From positions 372,001 to 436,000 of the forward strand of contig WOAB01000321.1 in assembly GCA_027886185.1 (NCBI GenBank): a DNA stretch of 64,000 nucleotides, in the 5' to 3' direction. This document shows, in pieces, positions 1 to 10,275 of the stretch. Each line of letters starts with the position of its first letter. The first letter of the stretch is position 1. The notes under the pieces were generated by a model. That model did not search any database. It saw nothing but the letters and a program-made list of their open reading frames with translations, and was not told the origin of the DNA. A program made the translations under genes and the position numbers. The DNA comes from Rheum nobile. Lineage: Eukaryota; Streptophyta; Magnoliopsida; Caryophyllales; Polygonaceae.

Positions 1-383
1 TGGTGGGTGCGGTGGTGGTGGTTATGGAGGTTAAAGGTTTGGGGTTGGAGATGGGGTTTTTGGGTGAGAATGGGTTAGATTGGGTTCGGGAATGTGGATT
101 GGTGAAGGAAATGGTGAGATTTGGACGAGAAAGGTGTGGATTTGGTTAGGTTTTGTGAGATGGAGGTTTGTGGGGGTAACGGAGGCAGGAGGGGCGTGAG
201 AGAGTTTGTGAGGAAGAGAGGTGAAAGTGAAGATGGGTTAGGGGGGTTGCTGAGGAGGAAAAGAAAGGTAGGGCCGGGGTCTACCAAGTTTTTTTTTCTT
301 TTTTCTTTTTTCGAACAGGGCAGAGGTGCTCACCGCTGGGTGCGGTGAGCCTCTAGAAACTCCGTTCGTCTTATTCTTCGAAC
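1..383 (-). other. 3' non-coding region / start of third-ORF region of element B
   Basis: In the minus direction this follows the candidate intron acceptor at 384-385. It contains one CACCGCTGGGTGCGGTG palindrome (331-347), a T-rich tract (292-312 on the plus strand) and then a Pro/Ser-rich reading frame over 287-75 that lacks a clear ATG. By position it could be the 5' part of the Athila third ORF, but I recognise no domain and the composition is low-complexity. No other gene is supportable here. Confidence 0.4.
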
Positions 384-487
384 CTGCAAGTTAGTTCACA
401 GGCGAAATCGAAAGAAAAACAAGAAAGCAACTACCTAGCTAAGCTATGAAAGATGAAAAGACAAAAGAAAAAGAAAGAAAACAATAC
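384..487 (-). other. candidate intron downstream of pol in element B
   Basis: On the minus strand a GTATTG donor follows the GGGAGGCAACCC motif just after pol. The segment ends in a CTAAC branch-point-like sequence and TTGCAG. The length is 104 bp. Element A has a 102 bp counterpart with the same layout (7513-7614). Inferred role: splicing that gives a subgenomic RNA for the third (env-like) ORF. The donor is weak, so this rests mainly on agreement with element A. Confidence 0.5.
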
Positions 488-515
488 CTCGGGTTGCCTC
501 CCGAGCAGCGCCTTG
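488..515 (-). promoter_or_regulatory. conserved GGGAGGCAACCC post-ORF motif (copy in B)
   Basis: The minus strand reads GCGCTGCTCGGGAGGCAACC followed by CGAG. It lies shortly after the pol stop codon. CTCGGG and CCCGAG form a perfect 6-bp stem around a 6-nt loop. Element A has a near-identical motif after its gag-type ORF (about 7490-7512). In both, the candidate intron donor follows immediately. Function unknown; a splice or translation signal is plausible. Confidence 0.6.
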
Positions 516-547
516 GTTCACATCGTTGGCTCGACGTAGACTCTTGT

Positions 548-3500
548 CTATTCATTCTCAGCACTTGGCTCCTCCAGAGCCATCTCATCAATCGCCTCAG
601 TGTGGAAACCCTCATGGTAAGGTTTTAACCTTTGACCATTGACCTTGAGTGTCTTCTGAGTTGTTGGCTCGATTAGATCAACGGCACCATGTGGGTAGAC
701 CTCGGCAATCACATATGGACCTATCCACTTCGACCTCAGCTTTCCCGCAAAGAGTTTCAGGCGAGATTGAAACAAAAGGACTTTATCACCGGGGTGGAAG
801 TCCTTTCGCAAGATGTTCTTGTCATGCCATGCCTTGGTTTTCGCCTTATAGATGACAGCGTTGTCGTATGCGTCAAGGCGTAACTCCTCTAACTCTTGTA
901 GCTGAAGCTTGCGAAACTCTCCTACCTCATCAATCTGCATGTTGCACTTCTTCATCGCCCACCATGCCTTGTGTTCCAGCTCCACAGGTAGATGGCAAGC
1001 TTTTCCAAAAATGAGCCGGAATGGAGACATCCCAATTGGAGTCTTGTAGGCGGTGCGGTAGGCCCACAATGCATCATTCAGCCTCAAACTCCAGTCCTTC
1101 CTATTGGGTGCCACTGTCTTCTCAAGAATTGTCTTGATCTCTCTATTGGACACCTCAGCCTGCCCATTGGTCTGTGGATGATAGGCAGTGGAAACCTTTT
1201 GTGTGACATGATACTTCTTCAGCAGGGCGGTCACAGTCTTGTTGCAGAAGTGGGTGCCCCGATCACTAATCAAAGCTTTGGGGATCCCAAACCTGGAAAA
1301 TATATTCTCTTTCAAGAAACCCGCCACTACTTTAGAATCATCAGTCCTGGTGGCCTTCGCTTCCACCCATTTGGAAACGTAGTCCACCGCAAGCAAAATA
1401 TATAGGTTCCCATAAGAACTAGGAAAGGGTCCCATAAAATCAATACCCCACACATCAAAAACCTCACAAAAAATCAAAGAAGACTGAGGCATCTCATTCC
1501 TCCTAGAAATATTTTCCATCCTCTGACATCTATCACAAACTTTGCAAAACGCAAATGCATCCCTAAAAATGTAGGGCCAATAGAAACCTGCATCTAACAC
1601 TTTTCTAGCAGTCTTATTCGTACCAAAATGACCCCCACATGCTTCAGAATGACAAAAGCTAAGGACAGATTGTACCTCGTTATCCGGAAGACATCGACGG
1701 ATTACCTGGTCGACATAGTGTCTCCAGAGATAAGGATCGTCCCAAATGTAGTACCGAGCTTCTCTCCGCACCTTCTCCCGTTGAGCCTTGGTATGATCCG
1801 GAGGGAATTCCCCATGAACCAAGTAGTTCACAATGTCGGCGTACCATGGTCGGAAGGAACGGATTCCGAGAACGGACCGGTGAAAGTACGCCTCGAGCGA
1901 AGAGACGCTCACAGCATAAAAATCCTTGTATTTCCCTCTCGCCGCAGGTGCGGCAGGTGTCACCGCTGGGTGCGGTGACACTCCAGTGATCTCAGCAGAA
2001 AAAGTTCTCTCGCCGCGGGTGCGGTGAGACTCCACCGCCGGGTGCGGTGGTTCTGGGCAGTTTTCTCGGAAAAAATCACCGTCACCGCTGGGTGCGGTGA
2101 CCTCCACCGCCGGGTGCGGTGGTTCTCCAGAACTCTGGGCTTTTGAATCTGTCTTCCCACCGCGGGTGCGGTCGTCTCGCCGCCTGGTGCGGTGTGGCTC
2201 CAGAATCTCCACACGAAAAAGGGTGTCGTCCGGGAAGGTTCCATGGATGGGGGTTTGCTTCCCGGGCTTGTCCTCCTCGTTCACCAATCTACTCAAATGA
2301 TCCGCCACCAAGTTCTCTGCTCCTTTCTTGTCCCGTATTTCCACATCGAACTCACTTAGCAGAAGAACCCATCGAATTAATCTCGGCTTCGCCTCCTTCT
2401 TCGTCATTAGGTAACGAAGAGCGGCGTGATCCGTGTATATAATCACCTTCACTCTCAAAAGATATTGCCTGAATTTCTCCAGGGCAAACACCACTGCCAG
2501 CATCTCCTTCTCAGTAGTGGAGTAGTTTCGTTGCGCGCCATTCAGAGTCATGGACGCATAGTGGATCACATGAGAGGCTCTTCCCTCTTTCTGCCCCAAA
2601 ACTGCTCCAACTGCATAATCGCTGGCATCACACATAATCTCGAACGTTCGAGACCAATCCGGTGCTTGGATAATCGGTGCACTTGTTAGGCATTCTTTCA
2701 AGCAATCAAACGCCTTTTTGCACTCCTCATTCAAATCAAAGGTCACCTCTTTCTTCAGTAGCTCGCACAAGGGTGATGAGATCTTGGAGAAGTCCTTGAT
2801 AAACCTGCGATAAAAACCTGCATGGCCTAGGAAGGAACGAACTTCACGCACATTAGTAGGATAAAGCAAAGACTGAATTACATCAATCTTCGCCTTATCG
2901 ACCTCAATACCCTTAGCAGAGACGATATGACCTAGGACAATCCCTTGTTCTACCATAAAATGACACTTTTCAGAATTCAAAACTAAGTTAGTTTCAACAC
3001 ATCTTTTAAGCACTAGTGTCAAATGGTCTAGACATTTATCAAAGCTATCCCCATGTACCATAAAATCATCCATGAATACCTCAATGAAATTCTCAATATA
3101 CTCAGAGAAGATACTAACCATACATCGTTGAAAAGTACCGGGTGCGTTACATAGTCCAAAAGGCATTCTGCGGTATGCAAAAGTGCCAAAAGGACATGTA
3201 AAGGTAGTCTTCTCCTGGTCTTCTGGCGCTATTGCCACCTGGAAGTATCCTGAATATCCATCTAGAAAGCAGTAGTAGGGGCGCCCAGCGAGGCGTTCGA
3301 GCATTTGATCAATGAATGGTAGGGGAAAGTGATCCTTTCTAGTTACCGCGTTCAGCTTGCGGTAATCAATGCAAACTCTCCAGCCCGTCACCGTCCTTGT
3401 AGGGACTAACTCTCCTTGTTGGTTCTCAACCACTGTGATCCCTCCCTTCTTGGGGACAACCTGAGTGGGCTGACCCAACGACTGTCGGAGATGGGGAAGA

Positions 3501-3750
3501 TCATATCGGCCTGAAGGAGTTTCAGCACCTCCTTCTTCACCACCTCAATCATAGGTGGGTTAAGCCTCCTCTGTGGCTGTCTGGACGGCTTGGCATCCTC
3601 CTCTAGTAAGATCTGATTCATACATGTTGAGGGACTAATCCCTTTGATATCGGCAATGGTCCATCCCAGCGCAGTCTTGTGCTCCTTCAAAATCTCCATG
3701 AGCTTTTCCTCTTGCTCCTTTGAAAGCTTACTAGATACAATGACTGGCAA
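548..3750 (-). pseudogene. pol of element B: reverse transcriptase, RNase H, integrase
   Basis: The main open frame (3478-548, 976 codons) holds RT with YRKLN (about residue 40) and FMDD (about 135-138) at the YxDD position, RNase H with a CDASD motif (about 283-287), an integrase zinc finger with His at about 610 and 617 and Cys at about 645 and 648, and the integrase core from WGIDFMGP (about 677) through ISDRGTHF. The RT N-terminal part lies in another frame (3750-3406), so there is a frameshift near 3478. Between RNase H and integrase lies a linker (about residues 428-515) encoded by repeated GC-rich palindromes, giving recurring PHPAV and HRTRG peptides. From family knowledge this enzyme set copies the RNA into DNA and inserts it in the nucleus. 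The frameshift and upstream stop make it a pseudogene, although the RT-to-IN frame is otherwise open. Confidence 0.9.
1940..2195 (-). repeat. cluster of GC-rich short palindromes inside pol
   Basis: About eight copies lie here, for example CACCGCTGGGTGCGGTG at 1961-1977 and 2083-2099 and CACCGCCGGGTGCGGTG at 2105-2121, plus weaker versions near 1941, 2011, 2033, 2158 and 2178. Arms CACCGC/GCGGTG flank a 5-nt centre, so each can fold as a hairpin in RNA or single-stranded DNA. They stay in frame with pol. The same motif recurs in gag and LTRs of A and B. Confidence 0.9.
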
Positions 3751-3756
3751 AGTGTC

Positions 3757-4462
3757 GTTGACTCCAAGGAAAGCGTACTTGAGGTGATCAGGGAGTTGTT
3801 TGAGTTCACTATCGGGAGCCTACACAATAGAAGGGATAAGCTTCTCGCTTGGTGTTAGCAAATTGGGGTCAATGCCCAAAGGTTCAATAGGAAGCCTACC
3901 GTTCGCATCCATCTGAGATAAGACCACCTGCATGTTAGTTGACAAAGCATATTTTGTGTGGAACTCATCTATGTCATTCTCAATAATACATTGCAACTCA
4001 TCAATACCAGAAATATCAAATACATCTTGCACAATGGGTTCAATCACATCAATAGAGCACAAAGAATGGTCATCAATAGGGTGTTTCATAGCATCATAAA
4101 TGTTAAATTGAACCACCTCCCCATCGAATTCCATAGTAAGTGTCCCACTTACATAATCAATCTTAGTCCTAGCAGTTTTTAAGAAAGGCCTTCCTAACAG
4201 AATAGGGGCCGCATGCTCATCTTGTTCCATATCTAGGACAAAGAAATCAGCAGAGAATATCAAATTGTCAACCATAACTAAAACATCCTCAACTACCCCC
4301 TTAGGGTAAACACTAGACCTGTCAGCAAGTTGCACAACAATTCCTGTTTCATGCAAAGGTCCCAATCCAAGAGATTTATAGAGAGAGTAAGGTAAGACAT
4401 TAATAGAAGCTCCTAGATCAAGCATAGCTCTATCAAATTTAGTATCACCTATAACACAGGGA
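3757..4462 (-). pseudogene. aspartic protease region of element B pol (5' side of the A insertion)
   Basis: The minus frame from 4425 to 3820 carries a retropepsin-type motif, DLGASINVLP, near its start and LLGRPFL downstream, typical of Athila-group proteases, which cleave Gag-Pol. Coding similarity extends upstream to 4462, where element A interrupts it, and resumes at 10276. An in-frame stop (TAG) at about 3820 separates it from the RT part, so the polyprotein is broken. D and G of the active-site motif are present, with L instead of S/T between them (DLG), which is common in this group. Confidence 0.85.
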
Positions 4463-4467
4463 ATGCT
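4463..4467. repeat. target site duplication of element A, left copy (ATGCT)
   Basis: ATGCT directly precedes the TGATAAGC start of the A 5' LTR. The same five bases follow the 3' LTR at 10271-10275. A perfect 5-bp duplication is what a gypsy-type integrase leaves. Confidence 0.95.
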
Positions 4468-5908
4468 TGATAAGCACTACTTTGTAGGGCTTAAGTAAGA
4501 GTCATTAGAGGGTTTATTGGTGCCACTCGGGTAAATTTAGACACATTCATATGTATGGCGTTTGGGGGCGAAGTTTAGTGTTTTCGGAGGTGTTTGAGCT
4601 GTTTTGGAGATCATAGGAAGCCACAAGGAGAAGACGCCAAGGAAGTGAAGAGAAGAGTAGAAGAACAGTGTGTTGAATTCAAATTGTTCGTTCTCTCTAC
4701 TAAGATGTCCAAATGGAGTGATTCCAATTCGAGGAGTTAGATCTTGAAGTCTACTGCAAGTCCTCAAAATATGAGCGCAATCCGAGTTGGGAATCAAAAG
4801 TTATGGCGTTTTTACTGAAGTGTCGCAGAAGCTAAAGTACTGGAATCCCACCGCACCCAGCGGTGGGCACTGCCGCACCCGCGGCGAGGTCTTCAGAGAA
4901 CTAGAGTTTCTGTTAAATGGCCGCACCCGCGGTGGAGACGCGCTGAAAGTCTTTTACGAGTTTTCTTATTCCGTGTTCTTTTAATTCCGAACATTTGTTT
5001 CCAAGTTTGTTATTTCCTTTTATTTATTTCTGGATTATTTGCCCTAGTATTTAAGGTTATTTCTAAGACTTTATTTAGGTTACCTTTTGTTTTGACACCA
5101 AGAACCCTAGTTGCCACCTTTCTACGTTTTTCTCTCACAAACCATAATGGAGAACTAAACCTCCATTGTTGCACTTGACAGTTTGAAGCCAGCAATTGAT
5201 TGGTTGTGAGTTTTCTACTCTTGTTCGTTTTCCTATCTAGTTGTATTAATTCTCTTGTGCTTGAATGTTTATTGGTTTATGTTGATTTATCTAGAGTAGC
5301 TACCTAGGTTTATTGATATCTTCCTAATTGCTAGGACTTGTGATTCCGGGTTCGGGTTGCATATCTAGTAGCGAACACGATTGTGTGTATAGGGGATCCG
5401 AGCGCATAATTGTGAGAGAGAGTTAATTGCATGCTTATAGTAACGGGTTGTTTCTATTGCATGTGTCTTGTTAATCCTTGGTTGAATGCTATTGCTTTAT
5501 TGAGTTCTGAAGGTTTTCGGATTTGATTTAGTAATAAGTACTATTAGGGCTGGTAGAACTAATAGTTATCTAAGATCGGGATAAGAACAACTATAGGAAA
5601 GTTGAGAACTTGAGATTGATAGAATTCTGTGATCGACCTATCTATTGTTGTGTGGATCTCTGTTGAGTGTGGCGCTTTTTCCCATCATATTTACAACCTT
5701 TTCCTGCGAACTTATTTACTTGTTTCCTTATTGCTTGTTACGAGAAACACAAACAACCCCCCCCCCCCCCCTAGTTCCTAGTTGGTGATAACAAATTGCA
5801 TAAGTTGATAACCTGACTCTCTAGGGGATCGGCCCTGACTTGCTTGCTATACTACTTAGTAGGTATTTTGGGATTTATTTGATAGGCATCACGACTTTAG
5901 CCCTGTCA
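4468..5908 (+). repeat. 5' LTR of element A
   Basis: 1441 bp, starting TGATAAGC and ending CCCTGTCA. It pairs with the 3' LTR at 8827-10270. It contains palindromes at 4849-4865, 4871-4887 and 4919-4935 and a long C tract near 5758-5772 whose length differs between the two LTRs. No strong TATA box stood out by eye. Confidence 0.95.
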
Positions 5909-5912
5909 AATT

Positions 5913-5930
5913 TGGCGCCGTTGTCGGGGA
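5913..5930 (+). promoter_or_regulatory. primer-binding site of element A (tRNA-Asp type)
   Basis: TGGCGCCGTTGTCGGGGA lies four bases after the 5' LTR. From memory of plant tRNA-Asp(GUC) 3' ends it is complementary with one mismatch (T for C). Element B has the matching version. Confidence 0.85.
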
Positions 5931-5972
5931 GTCAAAATTTCTGTTTTTGTGTTTTTGTTTGTTACCAACTTT

Positions 5973-6000
5973 GGTGTGGACCTCTCTTACGGTCCACACC
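5973..6000 (+). promoter_or_regulatory. perfect 10-bp stem-loop in the 5' leader of element A
   Basis: GGTGTGGACC (5973-5982), an 8-nt loop, then GGTCCACACC (5991-6000). It starts about 40 nt after the primer site. Element B has the same structure with a compensatory pair change (13230-13257). Candidate packaging, dimerisation or translation-control element (inference). Confidence 0.8.
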
Positions 6001-6047
6001 CGTGCTACTGATTTTTGTATTTTCTTTGTTTTGATTTTGATTCAGAT

Positions 6048-7451
6048 ATGGATTTCTGGGGAGAGCCGCGATATGACCCATACTCCTATGCATACACTCC
6101 AGGGTGGAGAGATCACCCCAATTCGAGTTATGGGTACCAATAATACCCTCCATTTGGTCATGACTACCAGGAGTTCTACCCGGAGCCACAATCGTTCTAC
6201 CAGCAGGGTGCTCCACAACAGTACAATCCGGCCTATGAGCATAGCCCGCCAGTTTCCAATCCTAGTCCCTCTATGTCAAATGAAGATATGCTCCAAGCTC
6301 TAGATAAACATTTCAGCACTCACGTCCAAGCTATGACGTCGAGTATCAAGAACATTGAGACATAGATGGGACAGATGGCTCAGGCAATTACAAGGATCGA
6401 TGCAAAGATATTGGGAAATCTACCATCTCAAACGGTAGTTAACCCACGGGCAAACGTTAGCGCGGTAACTCTTAGAAGTGGAAAGCAATTGCATGTCGCT
6501 CCTAATGATGAACAGGACGACTCAGGAAAAGAGGGTGTTCTGGAGAATGACCGAACGCAGCGGCAAGGTGACCGCACCCGCGGCGAGCATGATTTGGAAA
6601 AACAGAATGTTCTGTCAAGTTCACCGCACCCAGCGGTGGCAACCACCGCACCCGCGGCAAGCGGTACTGTTTCTCGAGAAAAATCTGGGGATTCACCGCA
6701 CCCGGCGGTGGCTTCTGGACGCACCCGCGGCGAGACTTCTGGAGTTGTTGATGAACCTTATGTGGACACCTACGTTCGTCCATACTTTCCCCCTCTCGGT
6801 CCCGAAAAGCCATCCGCCCCATACCCAGAGGTGCTTTCGGAAGAGGAGTACTTTTTGGGACTAGAAGAGTTCAGCGACAATGAGGAGGAGTGTCGCGATC
6901 GCGGAAATACTCCAGAGACAACCGTTTCTCCCGAAAATGCCCCGACAGTCCCCGACCCTCTGGAGGCTGCCTATGATGAGTTTGCGCATCTCAACTCCTT
7001 CCCACTCGTCGCGCTGCAACCCGTCGCACCCTTCCTTGAGGCTTCCCGAGATACTCAAAGACTAAAGAACAACGAGGATATCTATGAGGCCTTCAGTGAC
7101 TGCATCAAAACCGTTCCCTTGGTCACACTGGCAGATAGCACCCCTCGCTGCAAGGAAATGTTAAAGGTGCTGGGCACGATCAAGAAGAAACCGAAGGGGA
7201 AGCACAAGAAGAAGGCCTTGATCCAATTGGCGAATTATTACATACTGGATACGGGGCAAGATAGGCATGCAGGCCCTGAGATGTTGGGTAGACCATTTCT
7301 GAAGATGGTCAGTGCGTTCATGGGTATGCATAACGGTCCACCCATCATGAAGTGCACCAGCATGGGGGAAAGGCTCAACATGGAGTATACAAAGAGGCAT
7401 CCCCCTGATATGGACCTCAGGAGTTTAGTTGCTATGAGCAACCCAAGTTGA
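6048..7451 (+). pseudogene. gag/protease-derived ORF of element A
   Basis: An ATG at 6048 opens a frame matching the C-terminal half of the B Gag (the THVQAMTSSIKN segment and TLRSGKQL), but two in-frame stops fall near 6140 and 6364. The open part 6366-7451 (361 codons) continues with the Gag linker, a palindrome-encoded PHPAV/RTRGE stretch (about 6550-6735), an acidic segment, a Lys-rich segment and then a remnant of the protease C-terminus (MLGRPFLK, about residue 310). The capsid region, the protease active site and all of pol are missing. It is best read as an internal-deletion derivative. Both stops can be explained by CAA/CAG to TAA/TAG changes. Whether a product from the 361-codon frame is made is unknown. 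Confidence 0.85.
6549..6734 (+). repeat. palindrome cluster in the gag linker of element A
   Basis: Copies lie at about 6549, 6571, 6622-6638 (CACCGCACCCAGCGGTG), 6643, 6694-6710 (CACCGCACCCGGCGGTG) and 6718. Full palindromes alternate with a shorter CGCACCCGCGGCGAG type. They are read in frame as PHPAV and RTRGE-like peptides. Confidence 0.9.
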
Positions 7452-7487
7452 AGATGGAGTAATATGTCAAGCCATGACAATAACTAA

Positions 7488-7512
7488 GGCGCTGTCCGGG
7501 AGGCAACCCAAG
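7488..7512 (+). promoter_or_regulatory. conserved GGGAGGCAACCC post-ORF motif (copy in A)
   Basis: It reads GCGCTGTCCGGGAGGCAACC followed by CAAG, about 37 bp after the ORF stop and directly before the candidate splice donor. It is shared with element B, where pol rather than a gag remnant precedes it. Confidence 0.6.
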
Positions 7513-7614
7513 GTATGTTTTTCTTTTCTTGCTTTTCTTTCTTTGTTTTTGCATTTTCTTTAGTGTGTTTTTGCTTTGTTTTTGTTCTTGTTTTTGTTTC
7601 CGACTAACCTGCAG
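7513..7614 (+). other. candidate intron in element A
   Basis: The donor is AAG|GTATGT and a T-rich body leads to the branch-like CTAAC and acceptor CTGCAG. Length 102 bp. Placement and length match the 104 bp candidate in B. Immediately after it A keeps only a tiny frame (ATG at 7624, about 11 codons), so the presumed third ORF is gone. Confidence 0.6.
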
Positions 7615-8160
7615 GGAAGAGACCCATGCCTATTGAAGAAGGTGTTTCCACACCGATGTAAGTCTCTTCCTTCCCTGCACTAATAAACTCCCCGAAAAAA
7701 ACCTTAAACGGGGAGCAAAAAAAAAAAGAATAATCGGAATTAGAAAAAAAAAAAGTTGTACCAAGGCCAGCTGTCCAGAGTTTCTCATGGAGACGGTGCA
7801 CATCATGTTGTCAAGGAGGATACACTTACCCTACACATTATTTGACAACGATGATGGCCCTACAATTGACAGCTGAGGAGGAGGAACACTAGAGCCCCCA
7901 TCAAGATCATATCTGGGCTCCATCATGTGTTCCTAGAAGGCCGTGCAACCCCGACATCCTTGCTATGCCACTACTCACCAAAGTGGTTTCCTCATGGTTG
8001 CACGGTAGATGAAGATCATGGAGTATTGAAGACACACGCTCAACACCCGAGACATGTGCGTCTATTGAAGACCGTCAGCAACAAAGGAAGTCTCCAAGCC
8101 AGCTCGGCGACGTTGTGAGTTATTTTTTGCTTTTCCCTGTGCTCTATTATTTTGTCTTTC
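7615..8160 (+). other. 3' internal region of element A without a recognisable gene
   Basis: Includes a 7-bp inverted repeat CTCCCCG/CGGGGAG (about 7687-7714) and A-rich runs. Short frames are degraded and match no family I know. By position this is where the third ORF lies in element C, so it may be its decayed remnant. Confidence 0.5.
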
Positions 8161-8162
8161 AT

Positions 8163-8200
8163 TACATTGAGGACAATGCAATATTTAAGCATGGGGGAGG
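8163..8200 (+). promoter_or_regulatory. upstream polypurine-like motif of element A
   Basis: GAGGACAATGCA is followed by TTTAAGCATGGGGGAG. It resembles the true polypurine tract beside the 3' LTR (GAGGACGAGCAA then TCTAAGCATGGGGGAG) but lies about 640 bp upstream. Element C has the same pair. It could be a second plus-strand priming site. Confidence 0.65.
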
Positions 8201-8286
8201 GTTTTATACTTGCTATGTCGCTGAGGAGAAAAAGAATAAAGAAAAAAGCCAAAAATTGAAAAAAGGCATACATAAAAATCCTGGGA

Positions 8287-8314
8287 TAGGTCGAAAACCC
8301 GAAAGGGCGGCCTA
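8287..8314 (+). promoter_or_regulatory. 3' stem-loop 1 of element A (GAAA loop)
   Basis: A 6-bp outer stem (8287-8292 with 8309-8314), an internal GAAAA bulge and an inner CCC/GGG stem closed by a GAAA loop (8298-8307). Element C has the same fold with different stem bases (16139-16166). Confidence 0.75.
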
Positions 8315-8417
8315 GGCAATAAGTAGGTGGCTTGGACCAGCATTAGGCTGGGGTAATATGAGGTCAAGAGTGACGTGAGCATAATGTGAGCACATCTTTG
8401 AAAAAAAAAATATGAGT

Positions 8418-8448
8418 GGCTTGGTGAAAACCCGAAAGGGCGCCTTGG
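8418..8448 (+). promoter_or_regulatory. 3' stem-loop 2 of element A (GAAA loop)
   Basis: The core GAAAACCCGAAAGGGC is retained. The outer stem is weaker here (about 3 bp plus an isolated C-G pair) than in element C (16267-16295). Confidence 0.6.
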
Positions 8449-8811
8449 AAAAATGAGCGAAAAAGAAGAAGAGTGATTTTAGGATTTCTCTTTATTCTTG
8501 GCGAGGCGTCATAAGAAGAGGAGTCAAAGAAGGATTGTCGGGTAGGTCACTCTGGGAGGCATAAGGAGCAATAGATGGAGGCTAGGATTAGAGGTTACTC
8601 ACACTATTGGATGTCCGGGTTAAGCTTGGGGGAAGTACTCTGCTTGCCCCTTAAGCTTGTTGAGTATGGATGTGTTGTAGATGAGATTGGTGCCAGGAGC
8701 TTTGGCATGGGTTAGGCGACTCTTAGTTGGAGGATATGTTTCCTGAGACCTTGGGTGCTGCATTGGAGGAGTGGACTTTCTTTTAGTTTACTCGAGGACG
8801 AGCAAAGGTCT

Positions 8812-8826
8812 AAGCATGGGGGAGTT
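8812..8826 (+). promoter_or_regulatory. polypurine tract of element A
   Basis: AAGCATGGGGGAGTT directly abuts the 3' LTR start TGATAAGC at 8827. This is the expected plus-strand primer. Confidence 0.85.
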
Positions 8827-10270
8827 TGATAAGCACTACTTTGTAGGACTTAAGTAAGAGTCATTAGAGGGTTTATTGGTGCCACTCGGGTAGATTTAGA
8901 CACATTCATGTATATGGCGTTTGGGGGCGAAGTTTGGTGTTTTTGGAGGTATTTGAGCTATTTTGGAGATCATAGGAGATCATAGGAAGCCACAAGGAGA
9001 AGACGCCAAGGAAGTGAAGAGAAGAGTACAAGAACAGTGTGTTGAATTCAAATGGTTCGTTCTCTCTACTCAGATGTCCAAATGGAGTGATTCCAATTCG
9101 AGGAGTTATATCTTGAAGTCTACTGAAAGTCCTCAAAATATGAGCGCAATCCGAATTGGGAATCAAAAGTTATGGCATTTTTACTGAAGTGTCGCAGAAG
9201 CTGAAGTACTGGAATCCCACCGCACCCAGCGGTGGGCACTGCCGCACCCGCGGCGAGGTCGTTAGAGAACTGGAGTTTCTGTTAAATGGCCGTACCCACG
9301 GTGGAGACGCGCTGAAAGTCTTTTACGAGTTTTCTTATTCCGTGTTCTTTTAATTCCGAACATTTGTTTCCAAGTTTGTTATTTCCTTTTATTTATTTCT
9401 GGATTATTTGCCCTAGTATTTAAGGTTATTTCTAAGACTTTATTTAGGTTACCTTTTGTTTTGCCACCAAGAACCCTAGTTGCCACCTTTCTACGTTTTT
9501 CTCTCACAAACCCTAATGGAGAACTAAACCTCCATTGTTGCACTTGACAGTTTGAAGCCAACAATTGATTGGTTGTGAGTTTTCTACTCTTGTTCGTTTT
9601 CCTATCTAATTGTATTAATTCTCTTGTGCTTGAATGTTTATTGGTTTATGTTGATTTATCTAGAGTAGCTACCTAGGTTTATTGATATCTTCCTAATTGC
9701 TAGGACTTGTGATTCCGGGTTTGGGTTGCATATCTAGTAGCGAACACGATTGTGCGTATAGGGGATCCGAGCGCATAATTGTGAGAGAGAGTTAATTGCA
9801 TGCTTATAGTAACGGGTTGTTTCTATTGCATGTGTCTTGTTAATCCTTGGTTGAATGCTATTGCTTTATTGAGTTCTGAAGGTTTTCGGATTTGATTTAG
9901 TAATAAGTACTATTAGGGCTGGTAGAACTAATAGTTATCTAAGATCGGGATAAGAACAACTATAGGAAAGTTGAGAACTTGAGATTGATAGAATTCTGTG
10001 ATCGACCTATCTATTGTTGTGTGGGTCTCTGTTGAGTGTGGCGCTTTCCCATCATATTTACAACCTTTTCCTGCGAACTTATTTACTTGTTTCCTTATTG
10101 CTTGTTACGAGAAACACAAACAACCCCCCCCCCTAGTTCCTAGTTGGTGATAACAAATTGCATAAGTTGATAACCTGACTCTCTATGGGATCGACCCTGA
10201 CCTGCTTGCTATACTACTTAGTAGGTATTTTGGGATTTATTTGATAGGCATCATGACTTTAGCCCTGTCA
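8827..10270 (+). repeat. 3' LTR of element A
   Basis: 1444 bp, TGATAAGC to CCCTGTCA, pairing with 4468-5908. Differences include a short local duplication near 8965-8985, a shorter C tract near 10122 and scattered substitutions. It carries palindromes at 9218-9234, about 9241 and 9288-9304. The last copy has decayed (GTACCCACGG). Confidence 0.95.
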
Positions 10271-10275
10271 ATGCT

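Larger units (their letters stand above)
4468..10270 (+). mobile_element. element A: non-autonomous Athila-type LTR retrotransposon
   Basis: It has complete ends (TGATAAGC...CCCTGTCA) and matching 5-bp target duplications. The internal region is only about 2.9 kb. It holds a primer site, one gag/protease-derived ORF, a candidate intron, 3' structural motifs and a polypurine tract, but no reverse transcriptase, RNase H or integrase. It must have moved using enzymes from a relative; element B is a plausible type of donor. The two LTRs differ by scattered substitutions and small indels, so it is fairly young. It disrupts the protease region of B in the opposite orientation. Confidence 0.95.

Noticed and set aside
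75..287. Host gene N-terminus at the left edge
   Set aside because: No clear ATG, Pro/Ser-rich low-complexity translation, and it lies within the 3' region of element B.
5913..5930. tRNA gene fragments at the primer-binding sites
   Set aside because: Only the complement of tRNA 3' ends is present, next to LTRs, as expected for primer sites; no cloverleaf can be formed.
7687..7714. Bacterial-type terminator
   Set aside because: The sequence is plant nuclear; the hairpin plus A/T run has no such meaning here.
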